Source of the DNA: Candidatus Poribacteria bacterium
GTDB taxonomy: Bacteria; Poribacteria; WGA-4E; WGA-3G
DNA length: 41,361 nucleotides
Reading direction: 5' to 3'
Assembly: GCA_021295735.1 (NCBI GenBank)
Contig: JAGWBU010000017.1
Location: forward strand, 1-41,361
Below the pieces are notes generated by a model. It saw nothing but the letters and a program-made list of their open reading frames with translations, had not been told where the DNA came from and searched no databases. The translations under genes were made by a program, and so were the position numbers. Numbering within the stretch: position 1 is the stretch's first letter; each line of letters starts with the position of its first letter. Below are positions 34,362 through 41,361 of this stretch, one piece after another.

Positions 34362-35909
34362 TTACTGAAAAATCGGCAGAATATAAGGAACAATTATCTT
34401 TTGAATAACTGTGATTGTTCCGAAAATTGAATAGAATCCCGCGCACAATACTAATCCTATCTGTTTCCATATCGGTGGTTGTATCTCTTTCGGTAATAAT
34501 TTTCGGTTAACATATAATGTATGGAGTGAACAAATCACGAGTTGATAACCGCCCACGGTTGCAGATACTATAATCATAAAAAAGGGTTTCGCCAGATACA
34601 TAGCGATGACGCCCCACAGAATATAGACAACCAGAATTGGATAGTAGATCCACTTAGCGTTATGTTCCCCCATTTTTCGTGCGCTTCTAAAACCTGTCCA
34701 AATTATATCAGTATAACGGCGCGGAACCCCATCAACACCGCCAAGTTGCGTTGAAAACAGCACCCAAAATCCACACAGCAGTGTCAGGTACCACATGACT
34801 CTACCACCAATTTTGGCAATTCCGGGAGCTCTAAATGTTGACTCTATAACTTCACCACCTTTTGATGCGAGTCCATCCGCTTGAAATGCTGCCGCTGACC
34901 ATTGATCGATTTCCTGACCTGAAGGGACATATTCTATTGTGAGCATGGCGGGTAATGCTAAACCGATAAAACAACCTATAAGCCAGATATAATACTGTTC
35001 AAAGCGGACATATTTCCACCATTCCCGGAACCGTTCAAGATTTTCAGGTGTGATACGAAAAACTTTTCCCAAATGTGATAGTTTAACATTTTGTCCACCT
35101 ATGATTGATGGAATCGCACCTACCAAACTACTCATCCCCCATCCTTTATCGCGGACGTAATTGGATATTGTGATGTTTCCCAAGCCACCACTTCCAGCGT
35201 AGGCTGCGAACGCACCGAGCAACAACCAGTCAAACCCACCGCTTTTTACCTCAGGAGGTAACGCACCAAAACTAAAGAAACCTTTTATAACGGTCCACCA
35301 TACTCTGGGCGGAACAAGAAATAGGTCAACAATAACCAAATATCCGATAATCCATACAACCATAAAAAGTAGGACTTTTTCAAGCGCGTTGTAAATCTTA
35401 CCGCCGAACATTACTATTCCTAAACAACCAAAAAATATTAGGTATGCGAAGACTCGGACAGTGTTTTGATCAGCGTCCTGGGGCATATAACCCAGCCATG
35501 CCGCAGCCAATGCGGTTGCAGCAGTCATTGCCCATCCGGGCCAAATTCCGAAAAAATCAACACCAGAATAGAAAATTGCCCAGAACCGTGGTCCTGGCTT
35601 ACACCGCATGTAACCACTCAACATTGGTTCACCGGTATAAAGCGTATAACGGATCGCTTCTGTGTTTAGAATTGACTGAAGTACGATTGCAATAGTCGCA
35701 ATCCAGAGCAGCGTACCTCCATATTGTGCTGTAATTGCAGGACCTAACAACCATTCGCCACTGCCTATGGAAGCGCCTAAGGCAATAATTCCAGGTCCGA
35801 GTATACCTGCAAACGCAAGACTAAGTTTATAACGTGGCGGTGCTGGTAGTTCTGCAACTTCCCAATCGGGAAGTGTACCGCCGTCAACACGTTCATTCGC
35901 TTCTGCCAT
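34362..35909 (-). CDS. Nramp-superfamily membrane transporter lacking the DPGN motif
   Basis: 515 residues with about eleven to twelve hydrophobic segments. The first, GILGPGIIALGASIGSGEW, lines up with Nramp TM1, but the metal-binding DPGN is absent; the later GSGGLGNITISNY stretch fits the TM6 position without the usual MPHN. Canonical Mn2+/Fe2+ transport is therefore doubtful, and another cation or an organic substrate is possible. GGGAG lies 9 nt before the ATG. It begins only 3 bp after the dehydrogenase stop, so the two are one operon, suggesting uptake of a hydroxy or oxo acid or a cofactor metal. Confidence 0.75.
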   Translation of the reverse strand: MAEANERVDGGTLPDWEVAELPAPPRYKLSLAFAGILGPGIIALGASIGSGEWLLGPAITAQYGGTLLWIATIAIVLQSILNTEAIRYTLYTGEPMLSGYMRCKPGPRFWAIFYSGVDFFGIWPGWAMTAATALAAAWLGYMPQDADQNTVRVFAYLIFFGCLGIVMFGGKIYNALEKVLLFMVVWIIGYLVIVDLFLVPPRVWWTVIKGFFSFGALPPEVKSGGFDWLLLGAFAAYAGSGGLGNITISNYVRDKGWGMSSLVGAIPSIIGGQNVKLSHLGKVFRITPENLERFREWWKYVRFEQYYIWLIGCFIGLALPAMLTIEYVPSGQEIDQWSAAAFQADGLASKGGEVIESTFRAPGIAKIGGRVMWYLTLLCGFWVLFSTQLGGVDGVPRRYTDIIWTGFRSARKMGEHNAKWIYYPILVVYILWGVIAMYLAKPFFMIIVSATVGGYQLVICSLHTLYVNRKLLPKEIQPPIWKQIGLVLCAGFYSIFGTITVIQKIIVPYILPIFQ

Positions 35910-35912
35910 ATA

Positions 35913-36941
35913 TTACCACTCCCAAAATATGTTTATATCTAATTTCTCAGCGATGCTTTCAAGGTTTCGTAAGTGATCTACGTGAATAGGAATGCCGCTC
36001 TCTATCCATTTATCGTAGTTGTTCCACTCAATTTCACCGGGTAGGTAGACTTGCGTAAACCCTTCTGCCGTTTTCGCACCGTGAATCTTGCCGATTCCTT
36101 GCTTTACATCAGAGATATAGGCATCATAATCTGTGAAACTTTCAATGTTTATTGCAATGAAGAAATGCTCAGATGATGTGCTATTCTTATTGCAAGGCAT
36201 CATACCACCAGTCAGAGGACCAGCCAAAATTCCCATAATGAGTGCCAATCCGTAGCCTCTCGGTCCTGCAGCGGGTGCCATTAAACCTCCTTGATTTGGG
36301 TCGCTACTCGGTTGCCCTGAATCGTCCAAAAGCCATCCTTCAGGGATCGGTTTGCCGTACATTCGTAACGTTCCAATCTTACCCCATGAGGAAACGCCAC
36401 ACGCCATATCTAATACTATCGGATGTCCATTGCCAGTTGGCAAAGCATAACTCATAGCGCTGTTTCCGACGACTGCTTCTGCACCACCAGGTGCCACAAT
36501 AGAGGGTCTACCTGTATTCGTTGTTGAAAACCCGATCATCCGATTTTCCACAGCCATAATTGAATAGCATGCTGCTGCACCGAAATGTCCTGCATTATGC
36601 ACACCTACCGCAGCAACACCGGTTATTTTTGCCTTTGCTATCGCTGTCTCCATAGCGAGTGTACTTGCCAGATGTCCCATCCCGTTGTCACCATCTACGA
36701 CAGCGAAACTCGGTCCCTCTGATACAATACGGAGGTCTGGTTTTGGGTTTAAATTCCCATCAAGGACTTGGTTGAGATAACCGGGCAGCGCACGCGTTCC
36801 GTGTGAATGCACCCCGCGCAGATCGGTTTGTACCTGAAGCTTAGCCATTTGCGCTGCATGTTCTGATGACAAACCAGCCTTCTCACATAGTGACCGAGCG
36901 AAATCGTGCAACTTTGATGCATCAACTACAATTTCTTGCAT
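35913..36941 (-). CDS. Ldh2-type malate/L-lactate/ureidoglycolate dehydrogenase, second copy
   Basis: About 342 residues. I choose the ATG at 36941 (GAAGG just upstream) because the family starts near the VDASKLHDFARSLCEKAG segment; the ATG at 36974 adds 11 residues and has no Shine-Dalgarno. The catalytic His is in LRGVHSHGTRALPGY, NAGHFGAAACYSIMA is the cofactor stretch, and NSAMSYALPTG follows. It differs widely from the family member at 1807. It oxidises or reduces a 2-hydroxy/2-oxo acid with NAD(P), substrate unknown. It heads an operon with the Nramp-like transporter. Confidence 0.9.
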   Translation of the reverse strand: MQEIVVDASKLHDFARSLCEKAGLSSEHAAQMAKLQVQTDLRGVHSHGTRALPGYLNQVLDGNLNPKPDLRIVSEGPSFAVVDGDNGMGHLASTLAMETAIAKAKITGVAAVGVHNAGHFGAAACYSIMAVENRMIGFSTTNTGRPSIVAPGGAEAVVGNSAMSYALPTGNGHPIVLDMACGVSSWGKIGTLRMYGKPIPEGWLLDDSGQPSSDPNQGGLMAPAAGPRGYGLALIMGILAGPLTGGMMPCNKNSTSSEHFFIAINIESFTDYDAYISDVKQGIGKIHGAKTAEGFTQVYLPGEIEWNNYDKWIESGIPIHVDHLRNLESIAEKLDINIFWEW

Positions 36942-37054
36942 AAGACCTTCTCGCGAAAATGAATTAGTTGTCATTGTAGCAGAGGGAAACTAATGAATCA
37001 AGCACATTTTCTGATGTAATAAAGTGGTTTGCGATTTAGAAATTCAACATGTTC

Positions 37055-37084
37055 TTGACAAATCATCTTTTGCAATGTTAAAAT
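37055..37084 (+). promoter_or_regulatory. Promoter of the truncated lipoprotein gene
   Basis: TTGACA (37055-37060), 18 bp, TAAAAT (37079-37084), about 40 bp before the ATG at 37127. It has the same boxes and spacing as the promoter of the phytanoyl-CoA dioxygenase. Confidence 0.6.
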
Positions 37085-37126
37085 TCATTTCATAAAATAC
37101 ACATAATGAAAATAGAAGGAAAAGAG

Positions 37127-37564
37127 ATGCAAAGACCAAACATTTTGCACCAAATATACCAGAAAGTTAACATAAAAGACATCGATGCTTTTTTATTCTC
37201 AGCAATTCTCATTTTAATCTCTTTCGTTTATATGTCTTGTGGCAATCCATTAGAACCAGTAGATAGTGAAGAGGAAGAACGGGTTAAATCTGAACTGAAA
37301 GACCGTTCATTTCGACAATTTGATCCTTCTAAAGACGCAGGGAAGCGCAAAGGTGTTATCCTTGATTTCTTTGATAGCGAGAACAAAATAATCACCCTAT
37401 GGGCACAAAAGGTAGTAGGCACACGCCGTGGGTTTCCGTCCATAAGTTCAAAGAGGCGCAGCATGCCATACGCGCATGCGGCGTTGATTTGGCAAAGAAT
37501 TGCGCGACTACAAACGCATTTCTATAGACCAAGCGGCACCTGGCGTCTTCCCTGTCTGTGTTGA
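37127..37564 (+). pseudogene. Lipoprotein gene truncated by repeat insertion
   Basis: The ATG at 37127 has AAGGA 6 nt upstream. A signal with a lipobox-like FVYMSCGN is followed by an acidic stretch and SFRQFDPSKDAGKRKGVILDFF, which looks like the start of a longer exported protein. At base 37408 the frame enters dispersed repeat copy C, so the last 51 codons (KVVGTRRGFP to LPCLC) are repeat sequence in an arbitrary frame, ending at a TGA. The original C-terminus is missing. The promoter is intact, so a short chimeric lipoprotein might still be made. Confidence 0.7.
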
Positions 37565-37589
37565 TGCGCCAAATATTTATGCACACCCT
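37408..37589 (+). mobile_element. Dispersed hairpin repeat, copy C
   Basis: It aligns with 16436-16622 of copy B over its length. Shared blocks include CACACGCCGTGGGTTTCCGT, GTTGATTTGGCAA and CTGTCTGTGTTGATGCGCC. The right end TATGCACACCC is present, but the left inverted repeat of copy B is absent. The hairpin (37457-37466 with 37474-37483) has one mismatch and a shorter loop. It interrupts a lipoprotein gene and ends 18 bp before the -35 of the next promoter. Confidence 0.75.
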
Positions 37590-37606
37590 CAAACTAAATA
37601 AAAGTG

Positions 37607-37636
37607 TTGACAAAATGTGTCGTTTTTGCGTAAAAT
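37607..37636 (+). promoter_or_regulatory. Promoter of the phytanoyl-CoA dioxygenase gene
   Basis: TTGACA (37607-37612), 18 bp, TAAAAT (37631-37636). A TATAAT at 37642-37647 lies just downstream but lacks a matching -35. Confidence 0.6.
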
Positions 37637-37685
37637 TCCGTTATAATCAATAACGTAGAAGGCATTTAAGAATAAGGAGTTTAAC

Positions 37686-38468
37686 ATGCTTACCCAAGAT
37701 CAGGTAGATTTTTACAGTGAGAACGGCTATCTCAAAGTAGAGCAGCTTTTCACAACAGAGGAAACCGAAGAACTTGCATCTGAAATGGTGCAGATTATAA
37801 ACAATTGGGGCCAAGAAACTATTGGCTGGCCTGGACCCTGGCGAACCAAATACCTCAAAGAGGAAGACCAACAGACCACGAAGGCAGTTTTTATGCACAA
37901 TCCACACTTCTATTCTGCTACATGGGGTAGAGTGATTTTCCACGAGCGTTTGACAGGTGCTGTCCGTTCACTCATCGGGGATACTGTTCAGTGGCATCAC
38001 ACTGTGCTGCATGCCAAGCCACCAGAAAAAGGTACGCCATTCCCGATGCATCAGGACTATCCGTTTTATCCACACGATGGTCTTGATTTCGTTGATTGCC
38101 TCGTCCATCTTGACGATGCACCCTTTGAAAGCGGTGCGTTAAGAGTTGTTCCCGGTAGCCATAAAGAGGGACCACGAGAACACATCACTGGCGAGGGAAC
38201 TGCGCCACATCTTCCGACAGATAAATTTCATCCTGATTTTATTGATTCTATCCCGATTCCAGCAAAAGCTGGAGATGTAATTTTCTTCAGTTATTGCCTC
38301 ATCCATTGGTCTGAAGTCAATCGTACAGATCAGTGGCGAAAAGCAGTACGATTTGGATACCACACACCGGAGATGCGTCCTATTGGTCGAGATCCCAAAG
38401 AACCATACAATAACATCATGGCTGGTGGTTTCAAAGTCAATCCTTCTGCAGGCGACATACTCGCATAA
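37686..38468 (+). CDS. Phytanoyl-CoA dioxygenase family Fe(II)/2-oxoglutarate oxygenase
   Basis: The 260-residue protein has the PhyH double-stranded beta-helix iron site: H122 and D124 (MHQDYPF) with distal H207 (LIHWSEVN), and a 2-oxoglutarate-binding Arg at 218 or 222 (RKAVRFGY). It hydroxylates an unknown small molecule using O2 and 2-oxoglutarate in the cytoplasm. AAGGAG sits 7 nt before the ATG. It is a single-gene unit directly downstream of the repeat. PhyH proteins are strikingly abundant in Poribacteria by my recollection, and their substrates are mostly unknown. Confidence 0.93.
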   Translation: MLTQDQVDFYSENGYLKVEQLFTTEETEELASEMVQIINNWGQETIGWPGPWRTKYLKEEDQQTTKAVFMHNPHFYSATWGRVIFHERLTGAVRSLIGDTVQWHHTVLHAKPPEKGTPFPMHQDYPFYPHDGLDFVDCLVHLDDAPFESGALRVVPGSHKEGPREHITGEGTAPHLPTDKFHPDFIDSIPIPAKAGDVIFFSYCLIHWSEVNRTDQWRKAVRFGYHTPEMRPIGRDPKEPYNNIMAGGFKVNPSAGDILA

Positions 38469-38649
38469 TAGAATTTATTCTGAAATATCAATTTGTTACT
38501 TCAGTATTTTAACGTAGAACTATGTTTTAACATGAGGGCTAATCGCTCTCAAATTAACCCTAAATCTACCAGTGCCAATGCAATTAATGGTCTTGGAAAC
38601 TAAATCTCCTATTAGAAAAGTGAATTTGGTGCTGAAAGGAGGGATATAG

Positions 38650-40005
38650 ATGTTTTTATGTAATAAAACCCAAAATTTTCCTAAAATGAATCAAAATATT
38701 TTCTTAAAACATTTGTCTTTTTTATGTGTTATAGGTATATGTTTTATTTTTACCACAAACGCACTTAGCCAGGAAACCTCTCAAGTTGATGCGGAACCTT
38801 CGCTTGCTCAAAGGGTTTTTGAGAAGTATCAGTCGTTGCTATTACGAGATGATATACAAGAACTACTACCAACAATCCTTGAAGAAATCAAAAAACCAGA
38901 AAATCAAAAATTATTAGCACCAGCAACTATTAATTTAGTTGTTGATAGGCCAGATTTATTGAAAACATTTGTCCCTGATATAGACGATGAATTCATCACG
39001 TTATTAAAAGAAGATCAGGAAATACAGACATTTCTTAGGGATATCGATGTCCAGGCTTTACTTCAGAATCCAGAGGCAATTGATGAACTCGCAGCACTGA
39101 TTGAGATGTATGAACTCCCTCTTGTAGAACGAATTTTTGAAAGATATCAAGTTTTTTTTCAACGAGAAGATATTATACAGATTCTTCCTGGAGTCCTTGC
39201 GGTATTCAAGAACCCAGAAAATCAAGCACTTCTGCAACCAAATACTCTAACACTTGTGGCTGAAAATCCTGACCATCTAAAGGAAGTGTTGCCGCAAATA
39301 AGCGATGAATTTATTACACTTCTCAAAGAGGACACTGAGGTTAAAGTACTGATTAATGATCCCGATGTCCAAGCCTTGCTGCAGGATCCAGCAGCAATTG
39401 ATGAACTTGCAGTGTTACTAAATATAAAACCGCCTGTCATTGTTAGAATTGTTCCAGCATCAGTTGAATCCCCACAGGTCGGTGAACAACTTGTTATTAC
39501 TGTTGACATCGCTGATGGTGAAGGTGTTAGCGGATATGAGGGAAAGGTACAGTTTGACCCAACAGCACTCCGATTTGTTTCCTTAGCGCATGGCTCCTAT
39601 CTTTCTGGTCAAGTGTTGCCTATAGCTACAGAAGTTGAAGAAAATCAAATCACTTTTGCCCAAATCGCTATTGGAACTCCGGCAAGCACAGCAGACGGAA
39701 CTCTCGTTACAATAACTTTTGAAGTTCTCAATGCCAAAGCATCAACATTAACTTTATCTGATGTTATAATTGGAGGGTTTGGTGGGGTTACTTTTCCTGT
39801 TATAATTGAAAATGCCGAAATTCTTGAGCCACCTCCAACAAGACCGTGGGATGTTAACAAAGATGGAAGGGTAAATATATTGGATTTAACTTTTGTGGCA
39901 TCATACTTTGGGAAAGAAGATGCGCCTCCCGCAGCAGATGTCAACAGGGATGGCAAAGTGAATATATTAGATTTGACGATTGTTGCAAGTCATTTCGGTG
40001 AGTGA
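38650..40005 (+). CDS. Secreted protein with two helical repeats, a cohesin domain and a dockerin
   Basis: 451 residues with a strong AAAGGAGG upstream. A hydrophobic export signal spans about 16-41 after a polar start. Two tandem repeats of about 105 residues follow (53-157 and 158-255): compare LAQRVFEKYQ with LVERIFERYQ, and DEFITLLKED with DEFITLLKED. Then comes a cohesin-like domain (263-392: VRIVPASVESPQVGEQLVI, VSGYEGKVQFDPTALRFV, GTLVTITFEV) and a dockerin (400-451: DVNKDGRVNILDL and DVNRDGKVNILDL). Having both partners on one chain would allow chain-like assembly with the dockerin protein at 3027 and the cohesin protein at 30095. Binding specificity is not shown. Confidence 0.87.
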   Translation: MFLCNKTQNFPKMNQNIFLKHLSFLCVIGICFIFTTNALSQETSQVDAEPSLAQRVFEKYQSLLLRDDIQELLPTILEEIKKPENQKLLAPATINLVVDRPDLLKTFVPDIDDEFITLLKEDQEIQTFLRDIDVQALLQNPEAIDELAALIEMYELPLVERIFERYQVFFQREDIIQILPGVLAVFKNPENQALLQPNTLTLVAENPDHLKEVLPQISDEFITLLKEDTEVKVLINDPDVQALLQDPAAIDELAVLLNIKPPVIVRIVPASVESPQVGEQLVITVDIADGEGVSGYEGKVQFDPTALRFVSLAHGSYLSGQVLPIATEVEENQITFAQIAIGTPASTADGTLVTITFEVLNAKASTLTLSDVIIGGFGGVTFPVIIENAEILEPPPTRPWDVNKDGRVNILDLTFVASYFGKEDAPPAADVNRDGKVNILDLTIVASHFGE

Positions 40006-40058
40006 CGCACAAAGAGCCAACACATATTAATCCAATTCTAACTCACGTTTTGCCTGTA

Positions 40059-40088
40059 GGTTGGGTAGAGCGTAAGCGAAACCCAACC
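40059..40088. repeat. REP-like hairpin GGTTGGGT...ACCCAACC
   Basis: GGTTGGGT (40059-40066) and ACCCAACC (40081-40088) form a perfect 8-bp stem, with AGAGCGTAAGCGAA in the loop, which can pair further. The GTAGGTTGGGTAGAGCG-type repeat is widespread in many bacterial genomes. Between two convergent genes it may also act as a transcription barrier. Confidence 0.7.
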
Positions 40089-40122
40089 TCAGCTTAGATT
40101 TCTATTTCGAATTCACGTGTAG

Positions 40123-41118
40123 TTATGCCTTGTAAAATTCTACTGTTGTACCTGCCATGTCTGCTACTTTCTCTACCAGTTTTTTCCGTTCTGTTTCGCC
40201 CATGCCAGAGAAAGCCTTAGCGATGTCAATTTTCTCTTGCAGTTGCGCTGCATTATCGGGTCCTGTGACAAGCGTACTCACAGGAAATGCCCAGACGAAA
40301 CGGATAGCTTCTGAAATACTCACACGATTCGGAACGACTCTTGGGTTTGGGCCGTGTTTGCCATGTTTAGAACCGCCGAAGAAACCACCATTTGCTAAGG
40401 ATTTCATTCCAATTACGCCAATGTTCCGCTCAACGAGTGTTGGAACAATACCTTCAATAAAACTTTCGTAACTAACATCAGTCAGATTTATAGGTAATTG
40501 ACAAGCGTCAAAAATATCGGATTTCTCTAAGACGCGTTGATGTGCAGATGGACTCGTGTGTCCTGTAAATCCGACAAAACGTGTTTTTCCGGATTCTTTT
40601 GCTTCTGCCATCACATCAAAAATGCCGTTATTAATCCTTGCATCTACATCTTCAGGATTTCGAACAGCGTGAACTTGCCAGAGATCAAGCTGCTCAGTAT
40701 TGAGACGTTTGAGCGAATCTTCAAGGTGTTTTTTTGCGGTTGCAGCGTCTCGTGCTGTTGTCTTGGTCATGAGAAAGACGTCATCACGATATTTTGGAAT
40801 GAGCAGTTTACCTAAGCGTCGTTCACTTCCACCCGCTTGATAAGATTCCGCAGAGTCGAAGAAACGAACACCGCCTTCAAGTGCTGTCTCAATAGTTTTT
40901 TGTGCTTCTGCTTCTTTCATCTCCCCTATGTGCCAACCACCGACTCCGAGTATTGTGACGGCTTCACCTGTTCTGCCGAACTTTCGCATCGGTAGTAGCG
41001 TGCCTAAACGATCACTTGAAGGTTTCGTAGCGTCCTGACCTTCTGCATTTGCTGAAGATAGGAGAATACCTGTGGTTAATCCTGCCAATGACTTTAGAAA
41101 TGCACGTCGATCAATCAT
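40123..41118 (-). CDS. Tat-exported aldo/keto reductase
   Basis: 331 residues from the ATG at 41118. GGAGGT is 7 nt upstream, and the promoter boxes lie just beyond, so the more upstream ATG at 41166 falls inside the -35 and can be excluded. The N-terminus MIDRRAFLKSLAG is a twin-arginine signal. The AKR tetrad is visible as D88 and Y93 (FFDSAESYQ), K119 (LMTKT) and H150 (WQVHAV). It would reduce an aldehyde, ketone or sugar with NAD(P)H, although the Tat signal implies export, which is odd for a soluble-cofactor enzyme. It is transcribed alone. Confidence 0.9.
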   Translation of the reverse strand: MIDRRAFLKSLAGLTTGILLSSANAEGQDATKPSSDRLGTLLPMRKFGRTGEAVTILGVGGWHIGEMKEAEAQKTIETALEGGVRFFDSAESYQAGGSERRLGKLLIPKYRDDVFLMTKTTARDAATAKKHLEDSLKRLNTEQLDLWQVHAVRNPEDVDARINNGIFDVMAEAKESGKTRFVGFTGHTSPSAHQRVLEKSDIFDACQLPINLTDVSYESFIEGIVPTLVERNIGVIGMKSLANGGFFGGSKHGKHGPNPRVVPNRVSISEAIRFVWAFPVSTLVTGPDNAAQLQEKIDIAKAFSGMGETERKKLVEKVADMAGTTVEFYKA

Positions 41119-41137
41119 AGTTTTTACCTCCAATTTC

Positions 41138-41166
41138 ATCTTACAAGTGTACCACAATTTTGTCAA
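41138..41166 (-). promoter_or_regulatory. Consensus-like promoter of the aldo/keto reductase
   Basis: On the minus strand TTGACA (41166-41161), a 17-bp spacer, and TAAGAT (41143-41138), ending 20 bp before the chosen ATG. Confidence 0.65.
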
Positions 41167-41199
41167 GAAAATTTGTTTTGACCGGAGCCATTCAATTCT

Positions 41200-41361
41200 T
41201 CAGCAGTTCCTATGATTTATGCCAATGTAGTGGGATTTGATAAAAGAAAAGGCAGATGTCCCAAAATAAAGGATACCTGCCGGTAGAAGTTGTCGGTATT
41301 TAGTCACAAAGATCACACGTATGTGAAGGTTCACTACATTTGTGGTGGGCGGTCGTCCATG
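41200..41361 (-). pseudogene. Possible remnant of an IS200/IS605-type TnpA N-terminus
   Basis: Reading inward from the right edge on the minus strand, an open stretch of 53 codons contains NLHIRVIFVTKYRQ, which resembles the early beta-strand/HIVFVTKYRR motif of Y1 transposases. After about 35 residues the likeness stops, and a TGA follows at 41200-41202. The catalytic HUH and Tyr residues are not present in the visible part. It may be a decayed fragment or chance; low confidence. Confidence 0.25.

Noticed and set aside
37642-37647. TATAAT upstream of the phytanoyl-CoA dioxygenase as main -10 box
   Set aside because: The TTGACA is 29 bp away; the TAAAAT at 37631 has the proper 18-bp spacing.
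41119-41166. Upstream ATG (41166) as start of the aldo/keto reductase
   Set aside because: It falls within the -35 box, and the ATG at 41118 has both GGAGGT and the twin-arginine signal.

Overview
The window (about 41 kb, moderate GC) looks like a chromosomal segment of a Candidatus Poribacteria-type bacterium. This is inferred from recalled traits of that lineage: a secreted protein ending in the NYPNPFNPE...WIPYQL sorting-type tail; many Gfo/Idh/MocA oxidoreductases, Ldh-family dehydrogenases, a phytanoyl-CoA dioxygenase, a class III CoA-transferase, BNR/sialidase-like and SUMF1 proteins; WD40 propellers joined to cohesin or dockerin modules; and several families of short hairpin repeats. 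No search was run, so the taxonomy is a judgement from protein style. No tRNA, rRNA, CRISPR array or phage gene was recognised.

Layout. 1-5.5 kb: the end of a PQQ-type propeller gene, a BNR-repeat protein (minus), an Ldh-family dehydrogenase, a hairpin repeat, and a secreted WD40/metzincin/dockerin protein. 5.5-7.8 kb (minus): a two-gene unit of a 604-residue unclassified protein and a PIN-domain RNase overlapping by ATGA. 7.8-10.2 kb: tandemly duplicated Gfo/Idh/MocA genes, each with the same promoter. 10.2-14.8 kb (minus): CoA-transferase, double alpha/beta-hydrolase and THUMP methyltransferase. 15.2-16.3 kb: a third Gfo/Idh/MocA protein lacking the usual lysine. 16.6-20.6 kb: four tandem paralogous secreted proteins, the last overlapping hemB. 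20.6-30.1 kb: a tetrapyrrole cluster, hemB - hemL - polyprenyl synthase - precorrin-2 dehydrogenase-like protein - CcsA/HemX-like protein - hemA - hemC - cobA/hemD fusion, with a near-consensus promoter and a MITE-like element in front of hemA. 30.1-34.3 kb (minus): a double-SUMF1 lipoprotein and a 14-repeat WD40-cohesin protein. 34.4-37.0 kb (minus): an Ldh-family dehydrogenase and an Nramp-like transporter. 37.0-41.4 kb: a lipoprotein gene broken by a dispersed repeat, a phytanoyl-CoA dioxygenase, a cohesin-plus-dockerin secreted protein, a Tat-exported aldo/keto reductase (minus), and a possible IS200-type fragment at the edge.

How it works together. HemA, HemL, HemB, HemC and CobA/HemD take glutamyl-tRNA to uroporphyrinogen III and precorrin-2. 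The CysG-N-like protein would oxidise precorrin-2 towards sirohydrochlorin. The CcsA-like membrane protein and the polyprenyl synthase tie the cluster to cytochrome c assembly and quinone supply. Genes for later haem steps (hemE, hemN/hemF, hemH) are not here. The dehydrogenases, Gfo/Idh/MocA enzymes, esterase-like protein, sialidase-like protein and AKR suggest breakdown of carbohydrates or acid sugars. The cohesin and dockerin modules on three secreted proteins suggest extracellular protein assembly. The least explained items are the 604-residue/PIN pair, the four-paralog array coupled to hemB, the internally duplicated CysG-N-like protein, and a repeat family whose hairpin shows compensatory base changes.
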